This document shows, piece by piece, positions 33,385 to 44,947 of a DNA stretch of 64,000 nt; position 1 is the stretch's first letter; the number at the start of each line of letters is the position of its first letter. The notes under the pieces are model-generated. The model was not told the DNA's origin. It ran no database searches and saw only the letters and a list, made by a program, of their open reading frames with translations. The stretch covers positions 9,437,563 to 9,501,562 of the forward strand of contig NC_057922.1 in the NCBI RefSeq assembly GCF_018873765.1. The letters are read 5' to 3'. This DNA is from Telopea speciosissima (lineage: Eukaryota; Streptophyta; Magnoliopsida; Proteales; Proteaceae). Made by a program: the position numbers and the translations under genes.

Positions 33385-33513
33385 CGTGCAAGCTTTTCCA
33401 ATCGAGTCCAAGTCCCCCGAAACCCGTCCTAAGACCGAGCCTAGGCTAAGGCTTTGGACTAACCTGCCCCGTCAAACCATGTATATATTTATAGGGACCT
33501 TCTAGGCATCATT

Positions 33514-33859
33514 GCCTAGTGAAGTATAATTCTTCACTATTTGTCACTTGATAGTACATGGGTTAGTCTGTATGATAAAGAACCCCACACGCATCTCAAT
33601 TGCTAAATTCTAGTCCAAAGCAATGAAAGTTGAAAGTTGCTCAAACTCTGAATCAAAATTTTAATAAAATTACCAATATGCCCTCAAATGGAGATGAATA
33701 TAAAATACAAAAAATAGCATCTTTTTTTAATTTTATCTATTTCCTCTACTCATTTTGATCTGAAATTGTACCAACTAGATGTTTGATCATCCCCTATCAC
33801 ATGGACTAACTTATGTACTACCATATAGCAAATAGAGAAACATTATACTTCAGTGACAA
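33514..33859. mobile_element. MITE, copy 2 of the 15466 family
   Basis: It starts TGCCTAGTGAAGTATAATTC followed by TTCACTATTTGTCACTTGAT and ends GCAAATAGAGAAACATTATA then CTTCAGTG. The interior matches copy 1 in order. The two copies share ends but not flanks. Confidence 0.75.
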
Positions 33860-33987
33860 CGAAGAAAACCCTACTTTGAATCATCTATTTTAAATCATTT
33901 AAAATTCTAAAAGATGCATTGAATCTGTACAAAATCTAGGATCTTATAGTAGCTGCAAATTGTAGATAACACATTAATTGCCTTATT

Positions 33988-34490
33988 TTCGTTTTTTTTT
34001 TTTTTTTTTTATGAAATAAAAAACTTCCATTAATTAAAACATAAGAAGAACAGTACCGTTGAGGGAAGATGAGAAGAAATTCCTAGATCTAGTAAGCTAG
34101 GTTATGAGCCAGCTGTACTTAGTGTCTAGGCTGTTTAAAAACTGATACAAAGGTAAACAAACTAAGATTTGTTTTCACATCAAAAGGCGAAATGAAAAAG
34201 TTTCCAAGGCCAAGGGTTTGCATCCGCATCAGACAACCAATTTGAGATCTCCATCGAGTCTGTCCAAATTTCTAGTTTCCTGATCCCAAAGGAAGTGCTT
34301 CTTCGATCCCTTGTACGAGTCCCCAGAGTTCTATTTCCTGTGCATTCCCTGCAAATCCAAAGTTCATTGAGGCTGTAATAAATTGTTTATTTGAAATTAT
34401 AATTGATCCCCACCCGCCATGCTTTGAGTTTGGATCAAAGGTACCATCTGTGATAAGGACAGGAATTTGTTGTGTATTCAAGTCCAAGAA
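33988..34490 (-). mobile_element. L1-type LINE, 5'-truncated, with poly-A tail
   Basis: On the minus strand the sequence encodes an RNase H domain: VLITDGTFDPNSKHGGWGSI (first Asp), NAQEIELWGLVQGIEEAL (Glu), then after a frameshift IWTDSMEISNWLSDADANPW (Asp). It ends AATGGAAGTTTTTTATTTCA and a long A-run (T-run at 33988-34010 on the plus strand). Several stops make it inactive. Confidence 0.8.
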
Positions 34491-35479
34491 ATTTGGGGAT
34501 TAAATAAATCTTTTTAAAATAAAAAGTGGTGATGCAAAACAAATTTGAATCCTACTTATCTTGTAATATCTATCTAGTGGGTCTAAGTAATTTTCCTTTG
34601 ATTTTATGGGTTCTGATTGAGACGGCTCTAATGAAAACACAGCTGCAGCGACTTGACAAGAAGATAAACAGAGGCCCCATCATTTTAGTTGACAGAACCT
34701 GAGTTCTCCGATTTCAAGGAAGAAGTTTCCAATTTATTTGTATGCTGCTCATTCTCAACTTTAGCTGCAACAAAAGAGGGGAGGGGGATTTGCTAGTTGA
34801 TATATAGTGTATGTGGAACTGGATTTGGTTGCTTTCAATTGGTTTTCATTCGAATTGAAGAATGAGACATTTTTAGTATAAATGCTTGGGTTTCTGTATT
34901 TTGTTACCTCATGTTCTATTGGGTTGTTACAGTCAAGTAGGTGGAGATGTCAATACAATTGTTTAAGTGGGAGGCATCCCATACTACACTTTCGAGTGAG
35001 AGAGTTGCAGGGTGGACAAAACAAGGAAGAAAGTAGGAGCAAGAGGGGTTGCAGCAGAGGGTGAGAGAGAGAGAGGTTGCAACAGTTTACCCCATGAACG
35101 GCTGAGATACAGATTGAAGAATCTGACAGTCAGAAAGGTGAGGGCGTGAGAAATTCCATCCCACCCTGTTTGCTTAGAGAACCTTTTCCCTAATTATAAT
35201 TATAAGATGATACTTAAAAGAGTCCCAAAACCTACATGTCCAAGCAAGCCAATATTCTAGACATGGGGGCAAAATCCTATTCATTTAAACAATTTTTGCT
35301 CATTTTCTTCTCTTCAAAGCTACACCAAGTAGGAAAAAATAAATACCACTAGATAATACCGACTAAATTGTTTTAGCATTTAGGCAAAGAAGACAGTCTC
35401 CAGCTAACATTGACAAGTGAATAGGCTGGAACTTTTTCCATCGAAACCTAAGTTACTGCCACAGTAGTTACAAACAATA
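34491..35479. other. Intergenic, no gene seen
   Basis: No ORF with recognisable content. A GAGA-rich patch near 35060 is the only compositional feature. Confidence 0.45.
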
Positions 35480-35645
35480 AAGCGGCGTACCCAATGCAAG
35501 AGGCTCCCGCCACTGCAGGGTCTAGGGAGGGTCATAATGTATGCAGCCTTACCCCTGCTATCGCAAAGAGGCTGTTTCCAGACTCGAACCCGTGACCACT
35601 TGGTCACAATAGAGCAACCTTTACCGTTGCACCAAAGCTCGCCCT
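35480..35645 (-). mobile_element. Au-like SINE, full length, 18-bp target duplication
   Basis: On the minus strand the element starts with a tRNA-like head. Box A reads GGTGCAACGGTAA and box B reads GGGTTCGAGTC. The body (GCAGGGGTAAGGCTGCATAC; CAGTGGCGGGAGCCTC) ends GGGTACGCCGC. CAGTAGTTAC(A/G)AACAATA flanks both sides (35462-35479 and 35646-35663). RNA polymerase III would transcribe it and LINE enzymes would mobilise it. The head and length fit the plant Au family. Confidence 0.92.
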
Positions 35646-36153
35646 CAGTAGTTACGAACAATAGATCTTTTAAATGGTCTGCTTTACCCAAGATGCTATT
35701 CTTTCTTCAATTCAAGAGCCTAAGCCTGGTTTTGAACTACCTGATAAACATAAAAGCCAAGATTGCTTAATAAAGGTAATGGATTAGGTCACACCTGCCC
35801 TTAACCAGTTCATGGTCATGGTCATGACCAGTAGCCCTCAAAGGATCAGGCTTGGAAAACTCTCTTCAGTCTATTACACCCACTCACAACCTGGATTTCC
35901 AGTCCTGCAGTGATAAAAGCTCAACTTACCTCCCAAACCCCCACCCCCCAAATAACCATGTCTCACCTCTTCTTTTCCTAATTGAGTTTTGTTTTAGAAG
36001 GTTGATTCCTCAGATTTGTTAACTAGTTTCCATTAATCCTTAACCTAACTTAATCTTCTTTTCCCTTTGGGCATCATCCTTGACCTAAACACAAAATCCC
36101 AACTTCCATTAACCCCCACCAGGTCCTATATGTCCACTCATCTTTTGGTTTCA

Positions 36154-36227
36154 GCTACAGTACAACTACAACAACAACAATTATCACCCTTATCCCAATT
36201 AAATGGGGTCAGCTATTGGATCCTTAC
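36154..36227 (-). mobile_element. RTE LINE 3' end, cut by a solo LTR
   Basis: ACTACAACAACAACAATTAT then CACCCTTATCCCAATTAAAT and GGGGTCAGCTATTGGATCC is the (ACA)n-ended antisense RTE terminus. Only the end is present, and the solo LTR begins in it. Confidence 0.75.
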
Positions 36228-37384
36228 TAATGTAGATCGAAGCATGAAGACGACAGACGTAATAAAAATAAATAAATAAAAGGTTACTGTTCACATGAAC
36301 AATACCACGAGTTACTATTCATGTGAACAGTGATTTGGGGCTGATATAGACAGGTGGATGGAGATTGATTGCAACTTGAAGACTTTATTGAGTTTCTATT
36401 TTTATTAGGCCTAGTTTCTAATTCAGTCATTATTATGTTTCTAATTTTATAGTTTCTACTTTGTGCCTGAATTATAAAGCCAAGTACATTTAGTTAATGT
36501 CACTTCGGATTTAGTAGTTTCTAATTTATTGAGTTTCTATTTTAGGATTAGCTTTTATTTTTAGAAGTTCTATTGTAAGCTTGCCTATTAAAAGGCATCA
36601 GATCTTAATGGAAAATACAGAACTTGAGAAAGAATTGTTTGGCCAATAAAGCCATCGAGTATGGGTGTTTTCCCTATGCTGCAACAGCTGAGTTAGCTGT
36701 GGGTGAGAGGCCCATCCCCCTACCCCCTTCTTCTATCTTCTCTTCTTCCCTACCCCTGTTCGATCTCCATTGCTGTTCCTGCAAACTACCCTGCTCGATT
36801 CCCTGTTGGTGACTACTGCTATTTATGACTGTTGCTGCTTCTGGAAACCTTAACTGAAGGCTACTGAGATTCCCTTATACCTTCTGAGAACTGCTACTAT
36901 CTGTGACTGCAACAACTACTGAGAACACAATCTGAAGATCTGAATCCATCCTTCTATTGACCCCCAAGACTGTTGCTGCTACTTCCAATTGAACTAGGGC
37001 TGTTATGTGGACACTCCTCTGCCCAGAAGGTCAATCGAGTGCTGCTGCTGTTGTCCCAAATTGTTGCTGCTGTTGCACACCATTAATAGTTCCTTATCGT
37101 GTTGATCCTGGCTGCAATCTATCTCTCACTGGTTCGAGGTTGACTCCTGCATTACTTACCCTCCAATCAGCAACAGTCCTAACCCTAAATCAGCCCTACA
37201 GACATAGTTACCAAGACTGCGTTTCTTAGAATCCTACTTAGTTGAATTGAAATTTAGCTTCTTGCTGTTATCCTGACTGAGTCTCCTCATATAGTCATAT
37301 CATATGTAGACATGTAGTTAAGTATTTTCAAGGTAGTGAAACTTTTCTGTTATCAAGAATCAACGACACTAGGACTCCACTAAG
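36228..37384 (+). mobile_element. Solo LTR, 1157 bp, target duplication CTTAC
   Basis: It starts TAATGTAGATCGAAGCATGA and ends GGACTCCACTAAG. CTTAC flanks both sides (36223-36227 and 37385-37389). The start matches the solo LTR at 47097 over about 25 bp, including the following TTACTGTTCAC-TGAACA dyads. No internal domain is present, so it was left by recombination between two LTRs. ORFs inside it are not genes. Confidence 0.8.
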
Positions 37385-37724
37385 CTTACTTCCCATTACC
37401 ACTTTATTCTCTAGGTCTGTTTGGTAGCTTTTCTATTCCAAAAAAAATATTTCTGAGTTTTTTTCCCCGTTCCTTTGGAGTATTTCCGTAGGAAGAAACG
37501 TGTTTGGTAACACTAGTAAAAAGTATTTCTGAATCAAAAAAGGAACAGAAACATGTTTGGAAGGCACAATAACAGAATTATTTCTCCCACTTCCACAATA
37601 TTACTAAAAACATCATTCTCCACTAAATATTCAATTTTATCATATATATTAAACCAACTATGTTGCCCACATGAGATCTAAGTAGGATATGGCAACTATA
37701 CTGGCTACGTGACAAGGTCATAAA

Positions 37725-37785
37725 ACAACACCACCACCAACTCAGCCTTATCCCAACTAATGGGGTTGGCTACATGGATCCTTAA
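37725..37785 (-). mobile_element. RTE LINE 3' end scrap
   Basis: ACACCACCACCAACTCAGCC then TTATCCCAACTAATGGGGTT and GGCTACATGGATCC repeats the end of the larger copy immediately to the right. Confidence 0.7.
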
Positions 37786-37837
37786 GAGACAAAATATTAA
37801 TAATAATACTAGTAACTATTAAGAAGAAAAGAACACA

Positions 37838-38160
37838 ACAACAACAACAGCCTTATCCCAACTAAATGGGATCGGCTACATGGATCCTAGCCCTCCAATC
37901 AGCTCTATTTGAGATAATACTTGAAACAAGACCTAAGCTATGCATGTCTTTCCTCACCACTTCTCCTAGGGTCATGTTAGGCCTACCCCAAGCTCTTTTA
38001 GTACATTCAATGTGAATCAAGTCACTCCTCCGGACTGGAGCATCCCAGGGCCTCCGTTGAACATGGGCATGCCACCTCAAACGACTTTCTCGTAGCTTAT
38101 CTTGAATCGGGGCTACTCCTAAATCAGCTCTAATATGGTCATTCCTTGGGTGTCGGATTA
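37838..38160 (-). mobile_element. RTE-type LINE, C-terminal reverse-transcriptase fragment
   Basis: The minus-strand ORF 37862-38080 reads MRWHAHVQRRPWDAPVRRSD ... [20 protein letters not shown] ... RADWRARIHVADPI, the characteristic C-terminus of plant RTE reverse transcriptases. The plus-strand ACAACAACAACAG at the left is its (TTG)n tail. The rest of the element is missing. Confidence 0.9.
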
Positions 38161-38454
38161 TCGGTAAATTGGTACGAAAAATTACAAACCACTATTAGTG
38201 TGCTGTAAAATTCGCAACAACCCATGGAGGGTTGATGAGGGCACTCGCTGCCCGCTATTCCTTGTGTGAATATAAATTTCAGAGGTTAGTGCGAACACCT
38301 CACCCCCCCCCCTCTTTATCAGGCATATTCAGTATTCTCAATTAGCTCGACAAGAACTCCATTAAAAAAGTATAAATAAAAGTTTTTGAGTTTTGCCACA
38401 TCCTCATCTCCCCTACACTTAATTTATCTATATGACACTTCTTAACTGCCCAAC

Positions 38455-39327
38455 TAATGTAATTCCAGATGGATATAAAGCCAACTAGAACCAGAACCAG
38501 GATCTGCCTGGGTTTCATGCAATCGGCTAGGGCAGAATGGATGATTAGATGAAATTAGGGTTAGGGTTTAATGGAGTTTAGGGTTTGATGGTATGGGTAG
38601 GATAAGCTGGTGTGGAGGAGTCTTCTATTGAAGGTCTTGAAGTGTTCTAATGGAGTTATAGATGTAAACTATGATAGGTATCGATTTAGGGTTTGGGTTT
38701 TGGGAAAGTGAAAGGACAAGAGATCTAGAGTTTAGAGTTAGGGTTAGGTTAAAAGATTAGGAGAAGAAGGGTTTGGGGGATTGGGGATTATATGCTTACT
38801 GGTTGTTGAATGGATCCTTGAACTGACAGCAGATCTGAATAACTGAGCTATGAATCTTCACACACTCGGCAGTAGCAAACTTGAACAAACTTGAATGCAC
38901 TCGAAGGAGAGAAGCAGTGAACTAGTGAACGCTATCTCAGCCTCACCTTCACAGCCTATCTCAGGACAGTGGAATGCATTAAAGCAATATTCTTCTTTAT
39001 TAAATCGTGGGGGGCACAATTGAGCTCTTACATTATATAGCCTATAAGGCTAGACAGAAAATAAATTCTAACTAGGACTAGGACTCAAAATAGAAATAGG
39101 AATGCTAACTAGGACTTGGACTCAAAATAGAAATAGGAATGCTAACTAGGACTAGGACTTCTAATTAGGATTCAAACTTGCACTAGGAATCCTAATTTAG
39201 AATTACAACTCAATAAAGAATAATAAAAAAGAAATACTAATTTAAATCCTAACAACCCCACGACTGCTGCTGGTGTAGGGAAGAATCCCTACACCTACCC
39301 GATGGTTATGACAGTCAGTTTACATCA
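38455..39327 (-). repeat. 3' LTR of the chromovirus
   Basis: 873 bp. On the minus strand it begins TGATGTAAACTG and ends GGAATTACATTA. CTATATAATG and AATAAAG motifs (about 39008-39056) look like its TATA box and polyadenylation signal. It carries an extra copy of a GACTCAAAATAGAAATAGGA unit relative to the other LTR, and telomere-like AGGGTTAGGGTTT near 38561. Confidence 0.93.
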
Positions 39328-42300
39328 ACTCCCACCCCTCTTAAAAACATTCATCTCCGACGAATGGATGAAAGACATGTAGTGCTCGTAGAGATCTGGA
39401 TCAAGGCGCTTGAAGTCGTCGGCGTGAATCCAGGTACTGTCACTATCAGGACGATCCTTCCATTTAACAAGGAAAGAGTAATAGCCGCGACCACCCCGCA
39501 CAGTAGTAATCTTGTTATCAAGCACATTCTCAATGACATCAACAGTAGGAGTGGTAAACTGTGAGAGGCGGAGAGCATGTGCAGTATCACCTTCATCCGA
39601 ATGGTGGCCGACATAGAGAGTGAGATCAACCACGTTGAAAACATTGTTAATCTTCATGGACGGAGGAAGCTCGAGCATATAGGCATTGGTCCCAATGCGT
39701 TGCAGCACCTTGAAAGGACCCATCTTGCGAGGATGGAGCCTATGATTGGCCCCAGAAGGAAGTCGCTCAGGAAAAATACGAACCATCACCAAATCATCAG
39801 GTTGGAATTCTACATATCGGCGATGACGATCAGCTGCTGCCTTGTATCCTTCATTGTTAGTAGCAATGCGTCGGCGAACGTCGGCATGGACCTCAATGAT
39901 GTGGCGGAGAAACTCATCAGCTTCCATACTAACACGAACATGAGGAGGAAGAGTAAACAAGTCCACGGGGCGCTTGGGTTGCATACCCAAAACAATCTCA
40001 AATGGGGTACGGCCAGTGGTCCGATTGACAAAACTGTTGTATGCGAACTCAGCAATATCAAGGATAGAAGGCCAATCTTTCTCTTGATCACGAACAAGAC
40101 ATTGGAGGAGATTGCCTAAGCTGTGATTAACTACTTCAGTCTGCCCATCTGTCTGAGGATGAAAGGCAGTGGAGAACTTCAGCTTGGTATTGGTCTTCAT
40201 CCACAGGGTCTTCCAAAAATAGCTAGTGAATTTCACATCACGATCAGAAACAATAGATTTGCGATCAGAAACAATAGATTCGGGTAGCCCATAAATAAGT
40301 ACCACCTCTTTGAAGAAGAGTTTGGCTATGTGACTTGCATCAAATGTCTTCCTGCAGGGAAGAAAATGAGCCATCTTCGAAAACCTGTCTACCACTACAA
40401 ATATAGAATCATGACGCTCCCATGTAGATGGTAAACCCAGAACAAAATCCATGCTGATATGTAACCAAGGGGCATGAGGCATTGGGAGAGGTGTGTAGAG
40501 ACCTGTGTTGTGCTTATCACCCTTGGCAAGCTGACAAGCATGACATCGTTGTACCACTTGTTGTACATCGCACTGAAGATGTGGCCAATAATACAAATCA
40601 GCAACTACAGCATATGTCTTGCTAATGTCAAAATGCCCTCCCATGCCATCGCCATGTAGCTCCCTAATGAGGCGCTGTCGAAGGGACGTGTTAGGGATAC
40701 ATAGGCGTGTCCCTAAGAAAAGATATCCATCACGTAAGGAGTATTTGGCATCAGTTCCACCTTGCTGTAATGTAGTATGAATGGGAGAAAAATCAGAATC
40801 AGCCATGTACTCATCCCTGATATGTTCGATGTATGTACTGTGAGTAGAAGAGGTGGACATGGTGAGTACTTTCCTACTTGGCAAATCAGCTACCTGGTTA
40901 TCTTTGCCTACCTTGTACTTCAGAGCGAAATTAAACTCTTGGAGATAGGCAATCCATTTATCATGTCGGTTGCTTATGGATCGCTGAGAATGGAGATACT
41001 TAAGGGTTTCATGGTCAGAGTATAGAATAAATTCCTTGCCCACAAGGTAGTGTCTCCAATGCTTTAGAATCTAGATCACTGCATAAAGTTCCAAATCATA
41101 GGTGGAGTAACGCCACTTAGCATCGTTGAGTTTCTCACTGTAATAGGCAATGGGATGATTTTGATTGCATGAGAACTCCTCCAATCCCAACATGGGATGC
41201 ATCTGTAGCTACCTCAAATATGACATCAAAGTTTGGAAGTCGTAGAACAAGTGCCTCGATCATCTTTTGCTTGATCAATGCAAAATCTTTGGTAGCAGCC
41301 GGTGTCCACTGGAATTTGCCCTTACTTTCCTTCATGCATTCAGTAATGGGTGCCATGATGCCACTGAAGTTCCGAATAAAACGCCAATAAAAAAATGCTA
41401 GGCCGTGGAAGCTCCTGACCTCTGTCAAGGTTTGTGGTACTGGCCAATCGACTATGCTTTGCACTTTCTCCGGATTAGCTTCAACCCCTTCTGAAGATAT
41501 AATAAACCCTAGGAAGACAACCTTAGGCAACATAAAAGAACACTTTTTTGAGGTTCATGAAGAGTTTCTCTATACGTTACACTCTCAACACATGCTTCAG
41601 ATGATCGAGATGGTCCTCAGTGGTGTGACTGTAGATAAGAATGTCATCAAAGTAAACCACGAGAAACTTGCCGATGAATGGACGAAGTACCTGTATCATT
41701 ACAAGCATGAAGGTGCTTGGCACATTTGTGAGACCGAAGGGCATCACTTTCCATTCATATAGACCATCCTTTGTTTTGAAAGCAGTCTTCCACTCATCTC
41801 CTGGGCGGATCCAAATCTGATGATATCTGCTCTTCAAGTCAATCTTTGAAAAGAAGGAAGCACCCATAAGCATATCTAACATGTTGTCAAGTCGTGGAAT
41901 AGAAAATTTGTACTTGACGGTGATCTTGTTTATTGCCCTGCTATCAATACACATCCTCCATGTACCATCTTTCTTTGGAGTAAGTAATGCTGGGACAGAA
42001 CATGGGCTCATGCTCTCAACAATAAACCCCTTGCAAATCAGGTCATCCACTTGTCTCTTAAGCTCGGCATGCTCAGTAGGGTTGAGACGGTAAGTGGGTA
42101 GATTTGGTAGCACCGAACCTAGTACTAGGTCAATGGCATGATGAATATCCCTCATAGGAGGTAGCTCACCTGGAAGATCATCTGGTACTAGATCTGAGAA
42201 GTCGTCAAGTAGATCTTTTATGGGCTTGGGGTGAATAGTAGTAACGGCTGGCAACACTGCTTTCATGACTAAGGCTAGTATCAACCCTGTCTCTTCACTG

Positions 42301-42842
42301 GTAGCAAGGAAATCACGGTGGGGTAGTGACAGAAGTTGTGGCTCCATGGGTTTTGCTTTAATAGTACCTGTACTAGCACATGGCACCTTACTGCTTGATC
42401 CTTCTTTCATTGGCTGTTTATTATCAATAGTCTTCAAAATCTATTGTCGCTTCAACTGGGCAGCTCTAAGCCTTGGCTTCATCAATGGTATATTGAGTGG
42501 GTTGAAAACCAGTGATTTTCCCTTGAAGATAAAGAAACACTGATTCTTTGTACCTCCCGTCAACACATTGTTATCATACAACCATGGTCCCCCAAGTAAT
42601 ACATCAGTCAGAATCATTGGAATCACATCACACTAGACATTCTCTTCGTAACCAAAAATCTTAAGTGGTACTGAACATCGCTGATTAACCTCTAAAATGT
42701 CGCTATTAAGTAAAGATACCTTGTAGGGTTGCGGGTGAGGTTCAGCCTTAAACTTCTCTTCAATAACAAAGGCTTGAGAAACTACGTTGACGCAACTACC
42801 ACTGTCCATGATCACTTGTGTTGTTGCTGATCCACTATCCAT
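39325..42842 (-). pseudogene. Chromovirus pol: protease, RT, RNase H, integrase, chromodomain
   Basis: Domains in order: retropepsin IMDSGSCVNVVS (about 42790) and DVLLGGPWL (about 42590); reverse transcriptase with KKDGTWRMCIDSRAINKIT and the catalytic LVVYFDDILIYS (about 41640); RNase [18 protein letters not shown] and FILYSDHETLKYLHSQ; integrase zinc finger H-H-C-C (LHGDGMGGHF ... CHACQLAKG), then LHISMDFVLGLP and VSDRDVKFTS with FHPQTDGQTE; and a chromodomain YSFLVKWKDRPDSDSTWIHA near the end. Breaks: stops at TAG in NV*CDVI and RQ*ILK, a frameshift after LKHVLRV, a deletion near GGVLMQ, and TAG in YAVI*ILKHW. Three nonsense changes are TGG or CAG to TAG, as expected from decay of methylated cytosine. 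Confidence 0.95.
39328..39342 (-). other. Polypurine tract of the chromovirus
   Basis: AAGAGGGGTGGGAGT on the minus strand immediately precedes the 3' LTR. Confidence 0.85.
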
Positions 42843-42869
42843 CAGTGCATAAAAGATGTAATGCCGACG

Positions 42870-44059
42870 CTAATCCTCTCCTTTAGATTCAGCAACCAGA
42901 ATGCGGGTTACTACATTCACTTCATAAATATCATCTTCCAAAGTATCATCATAATCTTCTCCCTCAAGGGTAGCATTAACAGCCCAATTGTCATAAAGTT
43001 GTGGGTCACACACTTCGCCATCTGGACTAGCTTCCATAGCTGCAATTACTGAATTGAACTTCCCTCTTTGTGGACAGAATCGTGCATAATGACCCTCTTG
43101 CTGGCAATGGAAACACTTGCTGGGGTTTTGACTACCCATAGGTGCCTTACCTTTTTCCTCTGTAGTTGGCGGAGTTCGAGTAGGGAAACTACTAGATCCA
43201 TTAGGAGTAAAAGCTCTCCTAACATCACCGGACTGCGGTGTGAACCTTCGTGGGGCAGCTTTGATTAAATCTTCAGCATCCATGGCCTTTTCAAAACGGT
43301 GATTCAGATTATATATTTCAACCACGCCCATCTTGTCTTTAATGTCAATCCTCAATCCCAACTTGAAACGGGATATAAGCTGGTCTTCATTCTCATCTAC
43401 ACCCGTTCGTGAGAGCAAGTCATTAAATTTATATACTCCTCAACTGTTAAAGTACCTTGTCGTATAGTGTTCAGCTGATCATGCAAACGCCTCTGATAAG
43501 AAGGAGGTGGGTACTTTTCTTTGAGAATCTCTTTCATAGTTGCCCAAGTAACTGGTTCCATGTGACGACGGATCAACCTGTCTTCATGTGTACGCCACCA
43601 ATCTCTAGCTCCTCCAGTTAATTTAGTAGTGGCCAGCTGCATCTTTCGGTCCTCAGACAACCGAAACCACTTGAAGTAGTCATCTAAAGCACTCAACCAG
43701 TCATGGAATGCAATAGGGTCATGTTTCCCATAATATTCTTTCAGATCTAGCTTTACCTTATGCTTGTCATCACGGTAGTACTGATTTCCATCGTGATCTT
43801 CATCCTCTTCATAGGCAGAATTGTTGATAACCCTATGTGTTTGCTGTGTGGGAACCCTCTGTGGTAACCTACGTGGATGTCAGTTGTTGGTGTAGGAAGC
43901 AGCAGATTCAATTTGTGGTATCTGTTGTGGAGGTGCAGTAGGGCCTTGTTGTGACAGTATATCGACCTGTTGCTTGATGGTCTTCACATCTTAAGATAAA
44001 ACCTTGACTATTTTAACCAGTTGTTGTAGAGAGATTGGATCACTTTTTGGAGAACCCAT
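42870..44059 (-). pseudogene. Chromovirus gag with zinc knuckle
   Basis: The frame starts at ATG 44059 (MGSPKSDPISLQQL), six bases past the primer-binding site. The capsid-like retrotrans_gag part is clear: YYGKHDPIAFHDWLSALDDY, LTGGARDWWRTHEDRL, EILKEKYPPPSYQRRLHDQL. A frameshift near 43410 is followed by SRFKLGLRIDIKDKMGVVEI and the CCHC knuckle CFHCQQEGHYARFC (about 43075-43115). In-frame stops near 43990 and 43880 and the frameshift make it non-functional. Confidence 0.9.
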
Positions 44060-44064
44060 AGCTT

Positions 44065-44076
44065 GCTCTGATACCA
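44065..44076 (-). other. Primer-binding site for initiator-Met tRNA, perfect
   Basis: TGGTATCAGAGC on the minus strand, 2 nt inside the 5' LTR, is an exact complement of the plant tRNA-iMet 3' end. Confidence 0.95.
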
Positions 44077-44078
44077 AA

Positions 44079-44942
44079 TAATGTAATTCCATATGGATAT
44101 AAAGCCAACTAGAACCAGAACCAGGATCTGCTTGGGTTTAATGCAATCAGCTAGGGTAGAATGGATGATTAGATGAAATTAGGGTTAGGGTTTGATGGTA
44201 TGGGAAGGATAAGCTGGTGTGGAGGAGTCTTCTATTGAAGGTCTTGAAGTGTTCTAATGGAGTTACAGATGTAAACTAAGATAGGTATCGATTTAGGGTT
44301 TGGGTTTTGGGAAAGTGAAAGGATAAGAGATCTAGGGTTTAGAGTTAGGGTTAGGTTAGAAGATTAGGAGAAGAAGGGTTTGGGGGATTGGGGATTATAT
44401 GCTTACTTCTTGTTGAATGGATCCTTAAACTGATAGCAGATCTGAATAACTGAGCTATGAATCTTCACACACTCAGTAGTAGCAAACTTGAACAAACTTG
44501 AATGCACTCGAAGGAGAGAAGCAGTGAACTAGTGAAGGCTATCTCAGCCTCACCTTCACAGCCTATCTCAAGACAGTGGAATGCATTAAAGCAATATTCT
44601 TCTTTATTAAATCGTGGGGGGCTCAACTGAGCTCTTACATTATATAGCCTATGAGGCTGGACAGAAAATAAATTCTAACTATGGCTAGGACTCAAAATAG
44701 AAATAGGAATGCTAACTAGGACTAGGACTTCTAATTAGGATTCAAACTCGCACTAGGAATCCTAATTTAGAATTACAACTCAATAAAGAATAATAAAAAA
44801 CAAATACTAATTTAAATCCTAACAACCCCACGACTGTTGCTGGTATAGGGAAGAATCCCTACACCTACCCGATGGTTACTTATACTGGTGTAGGGAAGAA
44901 TCCCTACACCTGCGGCTGGTTTTAGACAGCCAGTTTACATCA
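44079..44942 (-). repeat. 5' LTR of the chromovirus
   Basis: 864 bp, same ends as the 3' LTR. It differs by point changes and by a local duplication of TGTAGGGAAGAATCCCTACACC near 44845-44910. The two LTRs are clearly diverged by scattered substitutions, so the insertion is not very young. Confidence 0.93.
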
Positions 44943-44947
44943 CCAAC

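Larger units (their letters stand above)
38455..44942 (-). mobile_element. Ty3/gypsy chromovirus LTR retrotransposon, degenerate but complete
   Basis: The element is 6488 bp, with LTRs at 38455-39327 (3' LTR) and 44079-44942 (5' LTR). CCAAC flanks both ends (38450-38454 and 44943-44947). On the minus strand it runs 5' LTR, primer-binding site, gag with zinc knuckle, retropepsin, reverse transcriptase, RNase H, integrase, chromodomain, polypurine tract, 3' LTR. That domain order and the chromodomain place it in the Ty3/gypsy chromoviruses, whose chromodomain guides integration to heterochromatin. Several stops and frameshifts break gag-pol, so it cannot move on its own. Confidence 0.96.

Noticed and set aside
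36624..37229. Plus-strand Cys/Leu-rich ORFs
   Set aside because: They lie inside the solo LTR and arise from CTGCTG-type repeats.
37413..37590. GGTCTGTTTGGTA-type MITE end, with a similar inverted end near 50015
   Set aside because: Only single ends could be aligned; no paired end or target duplication was found, so not listed as an element.
38561..38600. Interstitial telomere repeat
   Set aside because: The AGGGTTAGGGTTT motifs occur in both LTRs of the chromovirus and are part of the element.
39577..40119. Plus-strand 180-aa ORF
   Set aside because: Shadow of the chromovirus integrase on the other strand.
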